The notes beneath the pieces are model-generated. The model saw nothing but the letters and a program-made list of their open reading frames with translations, made no database searches and was not told where the DNA came from. From Alphaproteobacteria bacterium (GTDB lineage: Bacteria; Pseudomonadota; Alphaproteobacteria; Micropepsales; Micropepsaceae): DNA of 64,000 nucleotides. Below are positions 38,147-46,386 of this stretch, in pieces. Numbering within the stretch: position 1 is the first letter of the stretch; the number at the start of each line of letters is the position of its first letter. The translations under genes and the position numbers were made by a program. The stretch lies in contig JAFKEU010000005.1 of NCBI GenBank assembly GCA_017308475.1, positions 62,001 to 126,000 of the forward strand, given 5' to 3'.

Positions 38147-38838
38147 ACGGCTTTTCCAATCAGCAGGCCGATCCCCGCCGTCACGCCCATGGCAAAGGCG
38201 CCCCAGAAGGTCACGCGCAAGGTGGGCTTGAGGATTCCCGCACCGCCGGTGCGCGCGCCGATCGCCCCCAGGACGGCCAGATAGACCAGTGAGGCCGCCG
38301 ATACGGCCGGCACGACCAACGGCGTCGGGCTGAACACCACCGCCAGCAGCGGCATGGCGGCGCCGGTGGTGAAGGTCAGCGCCGAGGTGAAGGCCGCCTG
38401 CAGGGGTCGCGCGGTGAGGATTTCGGAAATGCCCAGCTCGTCGCGGGCATGGGCGGACAGCGCATCCTTGCTCATCAGTTCGCGCGCCACCCGGTGCGCC
38501 AGCTCCTGGTCCAGCCCGCGCTTCGCATAGATGCCCGCCAGCTCCCGCTCCTCGGCGGCGGGATCGGCGGCCAGTTCGCCGCGCTCGCGGTCAAGGTCGG
38601 CCTTTTCGGTATCGGCCTGGGAGCTGACCGAGACATACTCGCCTGCCGCCATCGACATGGCCCCTGCCACAAGGCCGGCGGCGCCCGCCAGCAGGATCGC
38701 GCCTTTGGGCGCGTTGCCAGCGGCCACGCCCACGATCAGGCTTGCGGTGGAGACGATGCCGTCATTGGCGCCCAGAACGGCGGCGCGCAGCCAGCCGATC
38801 CGCGCGACAAGATGACGTTCCCGGTGCAGGCGCCGCAT
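38143..38838 (-). CDS. VIT1/CCC1-family metal transporter
   Basis: A 231-residue inner-membrane protein with about five transmembrane helices. The opening motif WLRAAVLGANDGIVSTASLIVGVAAG and MSMAAGEYVSVSSQ identify the VIT family, which exports iron or manganese. An acidic/Arg loop (ADLDRERGELAADPAAEEREL) would lie in the cytoplasm and bind metal. It is convergent with carA, overlapping by 4 bases. Confidence 0.87.
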   Translation of the reverse strand: MRRLHRERHLVARIGWLRAAVLGANDGIVSTASLIVGVAAGNAPKGAILLAGAAGLVAGAMSMAAGEYVSVSSQADTEKADLDRERGELAADPAAEERELAGIYAKRGLDQELAHRVARELMSKDALSAHARDELGISEILTARPLQAAFTSALTFTTGAAMPLLAVVFSPTPLVVPAVSAASLVYLAVLGAIGARTGGAGILKPTLRVTFWGAFAMGVTAGIGLLIGKAV

Positions 38839-38848
38839 GCCCGCAAGG

Positions 38849-39472
38849 CTAGCGCCGCAATTCGATCACATCCAGCAGTGATTCCTGGACGGCGGGAATC
38901 TCGAGCCTGAGGTGATTGTTGCCGATGCCGGTCAGAAGGCCGATCTGGTCGTCGGGCGTCACTTCGGCGCCAAGGGACGGCGAGCGCCCGGAATATTGGT
39001 GCCAGGGCTCGTTCTTGGCGCTGGAGGCGCCCAGATAGACCCAGGCGCCATCACGCGGATAGAGGTAGCCGGCGGTGCGCTGGGTGCCGGTGACCTTCCG
39101 GAAAAGCAGCCCGCCATTGGCGCGGCGGACGGTGCAACGGAACCAGTCGCGGTAGACGATATAGGGCGAGATACCGCCGAGCTTGATTTCGCGGCAGCGC
39201 CAGTTGCCCACAAGGGCGCCGGCGGGAATGGTGCGGCCTTCAGGCTCGAGCGCGCCGCGCAATTCGTTCAGGTCGCCCTGGCCCTTCCAGGTCATCGCGG
39301 CGTGAATCGCCTGGGCGCGGATGGCGGGAAGCTGTGCCAGCCGCTGGGCATCGGCGGCAGATGCCTGCTGCTGCCAGCCGGCCTGGGCCGGGTCCGGGAT
39401 CGACAGAGTGGCGGCGCCAAGAGCCAGCGCGCCAAGCGCGCCCTGCATGGCCTTACGAATCCGTTCTCCCAT
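38849..39472 (-). CDS. DUF4893 secreted protein
   Basis: A 207-residue protein with a signal peptide (ALGALALGAATLSIPDPAQA) and the DUF4893 pattern, including VGNWRCREIKLGGISPYIVYRDWFRC. Function unknown, periplasmic by inference. Its first 20 bases overlap the 3' end of fabI, so it is probably the last gene of the fab operon. Confidence 0.8.
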   Translation of the reverse strand: MGERIRKAMQGALGALALGAATLSIPDPAQAGWQQQASAADAQRLAQLPAIRAQAIHAAMTWKGQGDLNELRGALEPEGRTIPAGALVGNWRCREIKLGGISPYIVYRDWFRCTVRRANGGLLFRKVTGTQRTAGYLYPRDGAWVYLGASSAKNEPWHQYSGRSPSLGAEVTPDDQIGLLTGIGNNHLRLEIPAVQESLLDVIELRR

Positions 39473-40337
39473 CAGGCAGCTCCTGGCCGTTCTCCTGTGG
39501 CATCCACCCCTTCAGATCCGCGGTCGGCGGCATGCCGATCACGTTGAAGCCGGCGTCGACGAAGTGCACTTCGCCGGTGACACCACCTGCCAGGTCAGAA
39601 AGCAAATACAGTGCCGCTCCGCCCACATGGTTAAGCTCGACGGACTTCTTGAGCGGGGCGTGGGACTTGTTCCACTTGAACACCATGCGCGCGTCGCCCA
39701 CCGCGCTGCCCGCCAGCGTGCGCATGGGGCCTGCGGAAATGGCGTTAATGCGGATATTGCCCTGGCCAAGATCGGCGGCCAGATAGCGGACCGACGCCTC
39801 CAGTGCGGCCTTGGCCACGCCCATGACATTGTAGTTGGGCATCACCCGCTGCGCCCCAAGATAGGACAGGGTGACCATCGCCCCGCCCGCAGGCATCAGC
39901 CGGGCGGCCCGGCGTGCGACAGCGGTGAAGGAATAGCAGGAAATGTCGAGCGTCCTCAGGAAATTGGCCCGGGTGGTGTCGACATAGCGGCCCTTCAGTT
40001 CGTCACGGTCGGAGAAGGCCAGGCTGTGCACCAGAAAGTCGATGGTTCCCCACTCCTTTTCCAACGCGGCGAAGGCGGCGTCGAGCTGTTCGTCGCTTTC
40101 CACATCGGCGGGCAGCATGATGGTGCTGGCGATGGATTGGGCCAGCGGGATCAGGCGCTTCTTCTGCGCCTCGCCCTGATAGGTGAAGCCCACCTCGGCG
40201 CCGTGATGGGACAGCATCTGGGCGATGCCCCAGGCGATGGAATGGTCGTTGGCCACCCCCATCACCAGGCCGCGCTTGCCGGTCATCAGTCCCGATCCGG
40301 TGCCCATCAGAGCCTCATGCGGCGTTTTCTGTTCCAT
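39453..40337 (-). CDS. fabI: Enoyl-ACP reductase (NADH), FabI
   Basis: A 294-residue SDR-fold enzyme catalysing the last step of fatty-acid elongation. The nucleotide-binding segment GVANDHSIAWGIA, the catalytic Tyr-x6-Lys in NYNVMGVAKAALEASV and the substrate-loop GPMRTLAGSA are all present. It belongs with fabB and fabA in one minus-strand operon. FabI is the triclosan target family; sensitivity is not predictable here. Confidence 0.95.
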   Translation of the reverse strand: MEQKTPHEALMGTGSGLMTGKRGLVMGVANDHSIAWGIAQMLSHHGAEVGFTYQGEAQKKRLIPLAQSIASTIMLPADVESDEQLDAAFAALEKEWGTIDFLVHSLAFSDRDELKGRYVDTTRANFLRTLDISCYSFTAVARRAARLMPAGGAMVTLSYLGAQRVMPNYNVMGVAKAALEASVRYLAADLGQGNIRINAISAGPMRTLAGSAVGDARMVFKWNKSHAPLKKSVELNHVGGAALYLLSDLAGGVTGEVHFVDAGFNVIGMPPTADLKGWMPQENGQELPDGRTDS

Positions 40338-40346
40338 ATCGGCACG

Positions 40347-41567
40347 TCAGTCCCGGTAACGCTGGAACACCAGCGAAGCGTTGGTGCCGCCAAAGCCGAA
40401 GCTGTTGGACATGGCGGTGTCGATGCGCGCGTCGTCGATGCGACGGCGCACGATGTTGGCGCCTTCCACGGCCGGGTCCAGCTCGTCGATATTGGCGCTT
40501 TCGCAGATGAAATTGTGCTGCATCATCAGCAGCGTGTAGATCGCCTCATGCACGCCGGCGGCGCCCTGGCTGTGGCCGGTCAGCGACTTGGTGGCGCTGA
40601 TGAAGGGCGTCTTTTCGCCGAACACGGTCTTGATGGCGTTGATTTCAGGCACATCGCCGACCGGCGTCGAGGTGGCGTGCGGGTTGATGTAGTCGACGGG
40701 AGCCTTGACGTTCTGGAGCGCCATCTGCATGCAGCGCACTGCGCCTTCGCCCGAAGGCGCAACCATGTCGGCGCCGTCGGCGGTGGCGCCATAGCCGGTG
40801 ATTTCGGCATAGATCTTGGCATTGCGGCGCTTCGCATGCTCCAGCTCTTCCAGCACCAGGATGCCGCCGCCGCCGGAAATCACGAAGCCGTCGCGGTTCT
40901 TGTCATAGGCGCGCGACGCATTTTCGGGCGAGGCGTTGAACTTCGACGACATCGCGCCCATCGCGTCGAACAGTTCGGACAGCGTCCAGTCCAGCTCCTC
41001 GCCGCCGCCGGCGAACATCATGTCCTGCTTGCCCCACTGGATCAGCTCATAGGCGTTGCCGATGCAGTTGGCCGAGGTCGAGCAGGCCGAGGAGATGGAA
41101 TAGTTGTAGCCCTTGGTCTTGAACCAGGTGGACAGGTTGGCGCTGCAGGTCGAGCTCATCGCCTTGGGCACGGCAAACGGCCCGATGCGCTTGGGCGAAT
41201 TGTTCTGGCGGGTGATGTCGGCCGCCGAGACGATGGCCTTGGTGGAGGGTCCGCCCGAACCCACGATCAGGCCGGTGCGCGGATGGGATACCAGGTCCTG
41301 GTCCAGCCCCGCATCGGCGATGGCCTGGTTCATCGCCACCCAGCAATAGCCCGCGCCGTCGCCCTGGAAGCGGCGGGCGCGGCGATCAACAACCTCGTCC
41401 AGGTTGATCTTCAGGCTGCCATGCACCTGGGAACGGAAACCCAGGCGGATATAGTCGTCCGCCGCCACGATTCCCGAACGGGCCTGGCGCAGACTGTCGG
41501 TGACTTCCCCGGCATTGTTGCCGATCGAGGCAACAATGCCGAGGCCGGTGACGACCACTCTTTTCAT
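40347..41567 (-). CDS. fabB: 3-oxoacyl-ACP synthase I
   Basis: A 406-residue condensing enzyme extending acyl chains by two carbons. The nucleophile Cys is in [17 protein letters not shown] and the two His in [11 protein letters not shown] and [11 protein letters not shown]. It is called FabB rather than FabF because it directly follows fabA, the partner in anaerobic unsaturated fatty-acid synthesis. Confidence 0.93.
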   Translation of the reverse strand: MKRVVVTGLGIVASIGNNAGEVTDSLRQARSGIVAADDYIRLGFRSQVHGSLKINLDEVVDRRARRFQGDGAGYCWVAMNQAIADAGLDQDLVSHPRTGLIVGSGGPSTKAIVSAADITRQNNSPKRIGPFAVPKAMSSTCSANLSTWFKTKGYNYSISSACSTSANCIGNAYELIQWGKQDMMFAGGGEELDWTLSELFDAMGAMSSKFNASPENASRAYDKNRDGFVISGGGGILVLEELEHAKRRNAKIYAEITGYGATADGADMVAPSGEGAVRCMQMALQNVKAPVDYINPHATSTPVGDVPEINAIKTVFGEKTPFISATKSLTGHSQGAAGVHEAIYTLLMMQHNFICESANIDELDPAVEGANIVRRRIDDARIDTAMSNSFGFGGTNASLVFQRYRD

Positions 41568-41600
41568 CTAAACCCTCTGAGCAATCCTTGCGGCGGCGGA

Positions 41601-42149
41601 TCAGGCAGTGACCGACGCCGGCTGGGCAGGTGCCAGGGCTTCGGTGAAGAGGCCCACCCGAAGCCCCTTGGCTTCATAGATGGTCTTGCCGTCCACCTGT
41701 ACGATGCCGTCGGCCACGCCCATGAACAGTTTGCGCATGATCACGCGTTTGAGGTTGATGATATAGGTGACCTTCCTGGCGGTGGGCAGCACCATGCCGC
41801 TGAATTTCACCTCGTCCACGCCCAGCGCGCGACCCTTGCCGGGACCGCCCATCCAGCCCAGGAAGAAACCGACCAGCTGCCACAACGCATCCAGGCCCAG
41901 GCAGCCCGGCATCACCGGATCGCCCAGGAAGTGGCATTTGAAGAACCACAGGTCCGGATTGATGTCGAATTCGGCCACCACCTCGCCCTTGCCGTCGGTG
42001 CCGCCATCGTCGGTGATGGAGGTGATCCGGTCGAACATCAGCATGGGCGGCGCCGGAAGCTGTGCGTTGCCGGGCCCGAAAAGCTCGCCGCGGGCGCAGG
42101 CCATCAGGCCGGCAAGGTCGAAACTGGATTTGCGCAAGGGTTTGTCCAC
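41601..42149 (-). CDS. fabA: 3-hydroxydecanoyl-ACP dehydratase/isomerase
   Basis: A 182-residue enzyme introducing the double bond for unsaturated fatty acids. The active-site region [21 protein letters not shown] with the catalytic His and Asp is intact, as are QLVGFFLGW and the C-terminal [11 protein letters not shown]. It heads the fabA-fabB-fabI operon and is divergent from irr, an arrangement typical of alphaproteobacteria. Confidence 0.95.
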   Translation of the reverse strand: MDKPLRKSSFDLAGLMACARGELFGPGNAQLPAPPMLMFDRITSITDDGGTDGKGEVVAEFDINPDLWFFKCHFLGDPVMPGCLGLDALWQLVGFFLGWMGGPGKGRALGVDEVKFSGMVLPTARKVTYIINLKRVIMRKLFMGVADGIVQVDGKTIYEAKGLRVGLFTEALAPAQPASVTA

Positions 42150-42290
42150 TGGTCCATATCCCTGAAATCTAGGCCCGGAAAAACCGGCTTTGCGCTGGCT
42201 CCTAGCCCAAAAGGGTTGCTAGGGCTATCGCAAAAGCCGCCCGGAGCCTGCAAAAAGCCCCTGAACTGCACCTGGAACGCTTCCGCTTGA

Positions 42291-42305
42291 TTAGAAGCAT
42301 TCTAA
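42291..42305. promoter_or_regulatory. Irr box (iron control element) between fabA and irr
   Basis: TTAGAAGCATTCTAA is a perfect 6+3+6 palindrome matching the ICE pattern TTAGAA-N3-TTCTAA bound by Irr. It lies 81 bases upstream of irr, consistent with autoregulation. The other side faces fabA. Confidence 0.6.
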
Positions 42306-42385
42306 CAAGTATCTTCGAGCAAGTTTAGCAGGTCTGTCCGGCCGGTGCGAATGCATCGCCGGGGCTGCTGAAAGGAACTGGATCG

Positions 42386-42844
42386 ATGGCCAAAGAATCG
42401 GGAGTGACCGCCCGAGATGTTTCCAGGCACGGCGCCGGAAGGCTTCACGCCTCCGGCTTGGCGCGGCTGAAGGCATCGGGCCTTCGGCCCACCCGCCAGC
42501 GCCTGGAACTGGCCGGGCTTCTGTTCCGGGGTTGCGACCGCCATGTGACGGCCGAAAGCCTGCATGACGAGGTCACGCGCGCCGGCGTGAAAGTGTCACT
42601 GGCCACGGTGTACAACACGCTGCATCAGTTTACGGAGGCGGGCCTGCTGCGCCAGGTGGTGGTGGATGCGGGCCGCAGCTATTTCGATACGAATGTCGGC
42701 GATCACCAGCATTTCTTCCTGGAGGAGGAAGGTTATCTGATCGACATCCCGGGTGAGACCATTGCGGTCTCCAACGTTCCCGCCCCGCCGGAAGGACTGG
42801 CGGTGGACCGTGTCGATGTGGTGGTCCGGGTGAAGCGGGCTTAG
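42386..42844 (+). CDS. irr: Irr-type Fur-family regulator
   Basis: A 152-residue iron-responsive regulator. The winged-helix region contains GLRPTRQRLELAGLLF and KVSLATVYNTLHQFTEAGLLRQVV. The Irr-diagnostic C-terminal block is GDHQHFFLEEEGYLIDIPGE, then NVPAPPEGL and RVDVVVRV. Irr responds to heme/iron and is a global alphaproteobacterial regulator. The usual HHH motif is HQH here, and no N-terminal Cys-Pro heme motif is seen. AAAGGA lies upstream of the ATG. Confidence 0.88.
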   Translation: MAKESGVTARDVSRHGAGRLHASGLARLKASGLRPTRQRLELAGLLFRGCDRHVTAESLHDEVTRAGVKVSLATVYNTLHQFTEAGLLRQVVVDAGRSYFDTNVGDHQHFFLEEEGYLIDIPGETIAVSNVPAPPEGLAVDRVDVVVRVKRA

Positions 42845-42957
42845 CCCTCCCCTTCGCGTTCGAAGCACGCTGGAAGGGTGTCGCCAGCGATGTGTCTGCC
42901 GAAGCAGGCCGAGTTGGCGACGGAGGGGTTCGTCTGACATGCGAGTCATTCTCATAG

Positions 42958-42974
42958 TTTAGAATAGTTCTAAA
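42958..42974. promoter_or_regulatory. Irr box (iron control element) before rubrerythrin
   Basis: TTTAGAATAGTTCTAAA is a perfect 7+3+7 palindrome, the full ICE pattern. It ends three bases before a TTGACA hexamer (42978-42983) that may be a -35 element, and lies 65 bases upstream of rubrerythrin. A long GTCGCCA…TGGCGAC inverted repeat lies upstream in the same gap. Confidence 0.7.
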
Positions 42975-43039
42975 CTGTTGACAGTGGCTGTCCGGGGAGC
43001 GAGTGTTCCTCCCGAATTTTTCACCCCAAGGAGGCCTCA

Positions 43040-43462
43040 ATGCCCGCACTCGCAAACACCAAGACCTGGGAAAACCTGAAGGAAGCATTCGCCGGCGAAA
43101 GCCAGGCCAACCGCCGCTACCTCTATTTTGCGCAGAAGGCGGATGTGGAAGGCTTCAACGACGTGGCGGCCGTGTTCCGCTCCACCGCGGAAGGCGAGAC
43201 CGGCCATGCGCACGGCCATCTGGAATATCTCGAAGAGGTCGGCGATCCGGCGACCGGCGAGCCGATCGGCGCCACCGACGCCAACCTGAAGGCGTCGATC
43301 GCGGGCGAAACCCACGAATATACCGACATGTATCCGGGCATGGCCAAGACCGCACGCCAGGAAGGTTTTGACGAGATCGCCGACTGGTTCGAGACCCTGG
43401 CCAAGGCCGAGAAGTCCCATGCCGGCCGCTTCCAGAAGGCGCTGGATAGTCTGGGTAAATAG
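43040..43462 (+). CDS. rbr: Rubrerythrin (di-iron domain only)
   Basis: A 140-residue ferritin-like protein likely reducing hydrogen peroxide. Two ExxH-type iron motifs are seen: [10 protein letters not shown] and KAEKSHAGR, with additional glutamates in [11 protein letters not shown] and AGETHEY. The C-terminal rubredoxin domain of classical rubrerythrin is absent, so an outside electron donor is needed; the Fe-S protein next door is a candidate. A strong AAGGAGG ribosome site precedes the ATG, and an Irr box lies upstream. Confidence 0.9.
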   Translation: MPALANTKTWENLKEAFAGESQANRRYLYFAQKADVEGFNDVAAVFRSTAEGETGHAHGHLEYLEEVGDPATGEPIGATDANLKASIAGETHEYTDMYPGMAKTARQEGFDEIADWFETLAKAEKSHAGRFQKALDSLGK

Positions 43463-43519
43463 CCCCCTTCGGCCTTCGCAACCGCCGCGCCACGGCGCGG
43501 CTTCGCGTTGCCACGGCCA

Positions 43520-43556
43520 CCTCCCCCTCATGCGTGCTCCGCACGCCAGGGGGAGG
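43520..43556. repeat. CCTCCCCC/GGGGGAGG hairpin, copy 4
   Basis: CCTCCCCCT (43520-43528) with AGGGGGAGG (43548-43556) and an inner GCGTGC/GCACGC stem. It lies between rubrerythrin and the Fe-S gene on the same strand, 28 bases before the latter, so it may terminate or attenuate read-through between them. Confidence 0.5.
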
Positions 43557-43584
43557 GCTGGCCCGAATTTTCCTGGAGTCATTC

Positions 43585-44946
43585 ATGAGCGGCGAAGGCA
43601 GCCTTCAGGCCCCAACCCGTCAGATCATCGACTGGAAGAATCCGGACTTCGCCGATCCCGCCAAACTGGACGAGGAGATGCGCCGGGTCTTCGACATCTG
43701 CCACGGCTGCCGGCGCTGCTTCAATCTGTGCGATTCCTTCCCGCGCCTGTTCGACCTGATCGATTCAAGCCCCAAGGAAGACGTCGAGCACCTGAAGTCC
43801 GAAGACTTCAAGCCGGTGGTGGAGGCCTGCACCCTTTGCGACATGTGCTTCATGACCAAATGCCCCTATGTGCCGCCGCATCCCTTCATGCTGGATTTTC
43901 CCCACCTGATGCTGCGCCACCGCTTCGTCGAGACAAAGGCGGGCAACCGCAACGCGGAGTTCACCCAGCAGCAGCTTGCGGAAATGGATCGCAACGGCAA
44001 GGCGGCACGCTTTGTTTCGCCGATCGTCAACTGGGCGTCCGACAAGTCCAACACCGCCGCCCGCGCCTTGCTGGACAAGACCTTGGGCATCGACGCCAGG
44101 GCGACGCTGCCCAAATTTCATGCCCGTACCTTCACCGCCGCGGCGAAGCAGGAGCCGGGTGAGGTCAACGCCGCCGCGCCCGCCTTCGGCAGGCGCAAGG
44201 CCGCGCTCTATGCCACCTGCTTCGTCAACTACAACAAGCCCGACACCGGCATGGACGCACGCGCGGTGCTGAACCATATCGGGGTGGAAACCGTGGCCGC
44301 CTATCCCGGCTGTTGCGGCATGCCCTTCCTGGAACAGGCAGAACTGGACCGCGTATCCCGGAACGCCGCAAACGTGTCGAAGGAACTCGTCAAGCTGATC
44401 GACCAGGGCTATGACATCGTGGCGCTGACCGCCAGCTGCGGGCTGATGCTGAAATCCGAATGGGCGCTGGTCTGCCCCGACAATCCCGACGTGAAGAAAG
44501 TGTCCGAACATGTCTTCGACATCGACGAATATGTGGTCGATGTGGCCAAGAAGAACGGCCTGCCTGATGGCCCCTCCGGCGGCCTGAGCGCGCTGCCCGA
44601 AGGCGTCACCGTTCACCTGGCGTGCCATGCGCGCGCGCAGAACATGGGCCCCAAGGCGGCGGAAATGCTGAAGATGATTCCCGACACACCGGTCGATGTG
44701 ATCGAGCGCTGCTCCGGCCACGGCGGCACCTTCGGCGTGGTCAAGCCCACCCATGAGGTGGCCGTGAAAGTGGGCAAGCCCGTCTTCCGCGCCGCCGACA
44801 AACAGGCCCGCGGCCACATCGTGTCGGACTGCCCGCTGGCGGCCCAGCACATCCTTGCCCATGTCGAACCGACGGGGGCGCCGGCGCGTGCGCCCGAACA
44901 CCCGATTCAGATCATGGCGCGCGCGTTCGGGTTGCGGCAGGATTGA
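43585..44946 (+). CDS. Fe-S oxidoreductase (GlpC/HdrD-like)
   Basis: A 453-residue protein with two N-terminal [4Fe-4S] motifs (CHGCRRCFNLC and CTLCDMCFMTKCP) and two CCG-type domains (YPGCCGMPFLEQ and HLACHARAQNMGP, later RCSGHGG). This fits membrane-peripheral electron-transfer subunits of the GlpC/heterodisulfide-reductase type. In other proteobacteria this family occurs beside rubrerythrin and DUF3501. The ATG 43585 follows a GGAG; the in-frame upstream extension overlaps a repeat hairpin. Confidence 0.85.
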   Translation: MSGEGSLQAPTRQIIDWKNPDFADPAKLDEEMRRVFDICHGCRRCFNLCDSFPRLFDLIDSSPKEDVEHLKSEDFKPVVEACTLCDMCFMTKCPYVPPHPFMLDFPHLMLRHRFVETKAGNRNAEFTQQQLAEMDRNGKAARFVSPIVNWASDKSNTAARALLDKTLGIDARATLPKFHARTFTAAAKQEPGEVNAAAPAFGRRKAALYATCFVNYNKPDTGMDARAVLNHIGVETVAAYPGCCGMPFLEQAELDRVSRNAANVSKELVKLIDQGYDIVALTASCGLMLKSEWALVCPDNPDVKKVSEHVFDIDEYVVDVAKKNGLPDGPSGGLSALPEGVTVHLACHARAQNMGPKAAEMLKMIPDTPVDVIERCSGHGGTFGVVKPTHEVAVKVGKPVFRAADKQARGHIVSDCPLAAQHILAHVEPTGAPARAPEHPIQIMARAFGLRQD

Positions 44947-44954
44947 ATTTGTTT

Positions 44955-45027
44955 CCTCACCCTTCGACAGGCTCAGGGTGAAGGCGTTGTAGATCCTCGT
45001 GCCGAGCCCGTAAAAGCATGAGGATAA
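44955..45027. repeat. CTTCGACAGGCTC intergenic palindromic repeat, copy 2
   Basis: Closely matches 8806-8880: CCTCACCCTTCGACAGGCTC then AGGGTGA and a degenerate second arm (GAGCCCGTAAAAGCATGAGGA). It separates the Fe-S gene from the DUF3501 gene. Confidence 0.6.
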
Positions 45028-45038
45028 TGGAGGTCCAG

Positions 45039-45632
45039 ATGCCCGAAGCCGCCCGCAAGATCACCCCCGAAGACCTGCTGCCGCCGGCCGAATACGAGTT
45101 CCGGCGCAAGGACATGAAGGCCAAGCTGATTCCGATGAAGAAGCTGCGTCGGGTGAGCGTTGGGCCCTTTGCCACCTTCTATTTCGAGAATTACGCCACC
45201 ATGTGGTTGCAGGTGCAGGAGATGCTGCGCATCGAAAAGGGCGGCGCCGAGCAGGTACCAGGCGAGCTGGAAGCCTATAATCCCCTGATCCCGCAGGGCC
45301 AGGAGCTGATCGCCACCCTGATGCTGGAGATCGAGGACGCGCGCCGGCGCGATTCGGTGCTGCTGACCCTGGGCGGCATCGAGGAAACCGTGTTCATGGA
45401 GGTGGGCGACCAGACCATCCATGCCACGCCCACCGAATATGAGGACCGGACCACGCCGGACGGCAAGACCAGCTCGGTGCACTGGCTGCGCCTTGCCTTC
45501 ACACCTGCGCAGATCACGGCGTTCCGGGATCCCGCGCAGCGTGTGGTGCTGGGCCTGAGCCACAAGAATTACGGCCACATGGCCGTGCTGACCGCCGAGA
45601 CGCGCGAGGCGCTGGCCAAAGACTTCGCCTGA
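45039..45632 (+). CDS. DUF3501 family protein
   Basis: A 197-residue protein matching the DUF3501 pattern (ITPEDLLPPAEYEFRR, VGPFATFYFENYATMWLQVQEML). Function unknown. The family is found in gene clusters with rubrerythrin and the Fe-S oxidoreductase, as here, suggesting a joint peroxide- or iron-related job. I start at ATG 45039 with GGAGG upstream; ATG 45018 lies inside the repeat. Confidence 0.82.
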   Translation: MPEAARKITPEDLLPPAEYEFRRKDMKAKLIPMKKLRRVSVGPFATFYFENYATMWLQVQEMLRIEKGGAEQVPGELEAYNPLIPQGQELIATLMLEIEDARRRDSVLLTLGGIEETVFMEVGDQTIHATPTEYEDRTTPDGKTSSVHWLRLAFTPAQITAFRDPAQRVVLGLSHKNYGHMAVLTAETREALAKDFA

Positions 45633-45684
45633 GGGGGCGGCTGGGGTTGGTTGCCGCCAAGTCTTCCCCTAGCATCCAGCCCTG

Positions 45685-46383
45685 ATGACATGGGGCGGAA
45701 AGATGGTGCTTCGGACGGCGGCTCTGGCCGTGCTCATTCTTGCAGGTGCCGCAGCCGGGGCGATGTCACAGCCGTCCGCCCCCGCCGCACAATCCCTTGC
45801 AGCGCCGGACTGCGAAAAGCCAGATTCAAGGTCGCTGCAAAACCGGCCCGGCAACGATTCCAGCGAGATCATGGCCTATAACGCCAAGGTCCATCGCTAT
45901 AACCGCATGTCGGAGGCGTTCAACGCCTGCACCAAGGCTTATGTCGAGAACATCAGCCGCGAGATCGACCGGGTGCGCGGCCAGACGCAGGACCGGCAGA
46001 AGCAGATCGTGGACCAGGCCAACGCGCGCATCCATCTTATCGAGGCCGAGATCAATGCCGCCGTCGCGGTCGGCAATGGCGGCATCGCCCCGCCTATCGC
46101 CAATCCCGATCCGGATTTTCCGCCCGCCGCCTGCGAGGCGCCCAAAGACACCGGGCCCGACTATGCGGACCGCCGGCGCATGTTCGAGACATGCACGCGC
46201 GACTATATCGACCAAGGCAAGATCGCCATGCAGCGCGCCAAGGACGACGCCGACCGGACCCAACAGCAGATCGCCGCCGACACCAACCGGCGCATCCAAC
46301 TGCTGAACAGCCTGGCGCAGCGGGCGGCGGACGGCGACAATGACGCGGCGCGCCGGACCATCGCGCAACTGAACGCGCCTTGA
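45685..46383 (+). CDS. Secreted protein with two internal copies
   Basis: A 232-residue protein with a signal peptide (TAALAVLILAGAAAGAMSQ). The mature part contains two related segments, residues about 40-130 and 148-225. Each has a Cys near the start, a later Cys-Thr-Lys/Arg-x-Tyr, and a helical R-x-Q-QI-x-(A/T)N-x-RI stretch. The cysteines could form disulfides in the periplasm. No known family. ATG 45703 is an alternative start. Confidence 0.65.
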   Translation: MTWGGKMVLRTAALAVLILAGAAAGAMSQPSAPAAQSLAAPDCEKPDSRSLQNRPGNDSSEIMAYNAKVHRYNRMSEAFNACTKAYVENISREIDRVRGQTQDRQKQIVDQANARIHLIEAEINAAVAVGNGGIAPPIANPDPDFPPAACEAPKDTGPDYADRRRMFETCTRDYIDQGKIAMQRAKDDADRTQQQIAADTNRRIQLLNSLAQRAADGDNDAARRTIAQLNAP

Positions 46384-46386
46384 GGG

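Noticed and set aside
39321..42290. 989-codon plus-strand open frame through DUF4893-fabI-fabB-fabA
   Set aside because: Opposite strand to four recognisable genes; composition is a codon-bias shadow.
43534..43584. Longer N-terminus for the Fe-S oxidoreductase
   Set aside because: Would be encoded within the palindromic repeat; ATG 43585 has its own ribosome-binding site.
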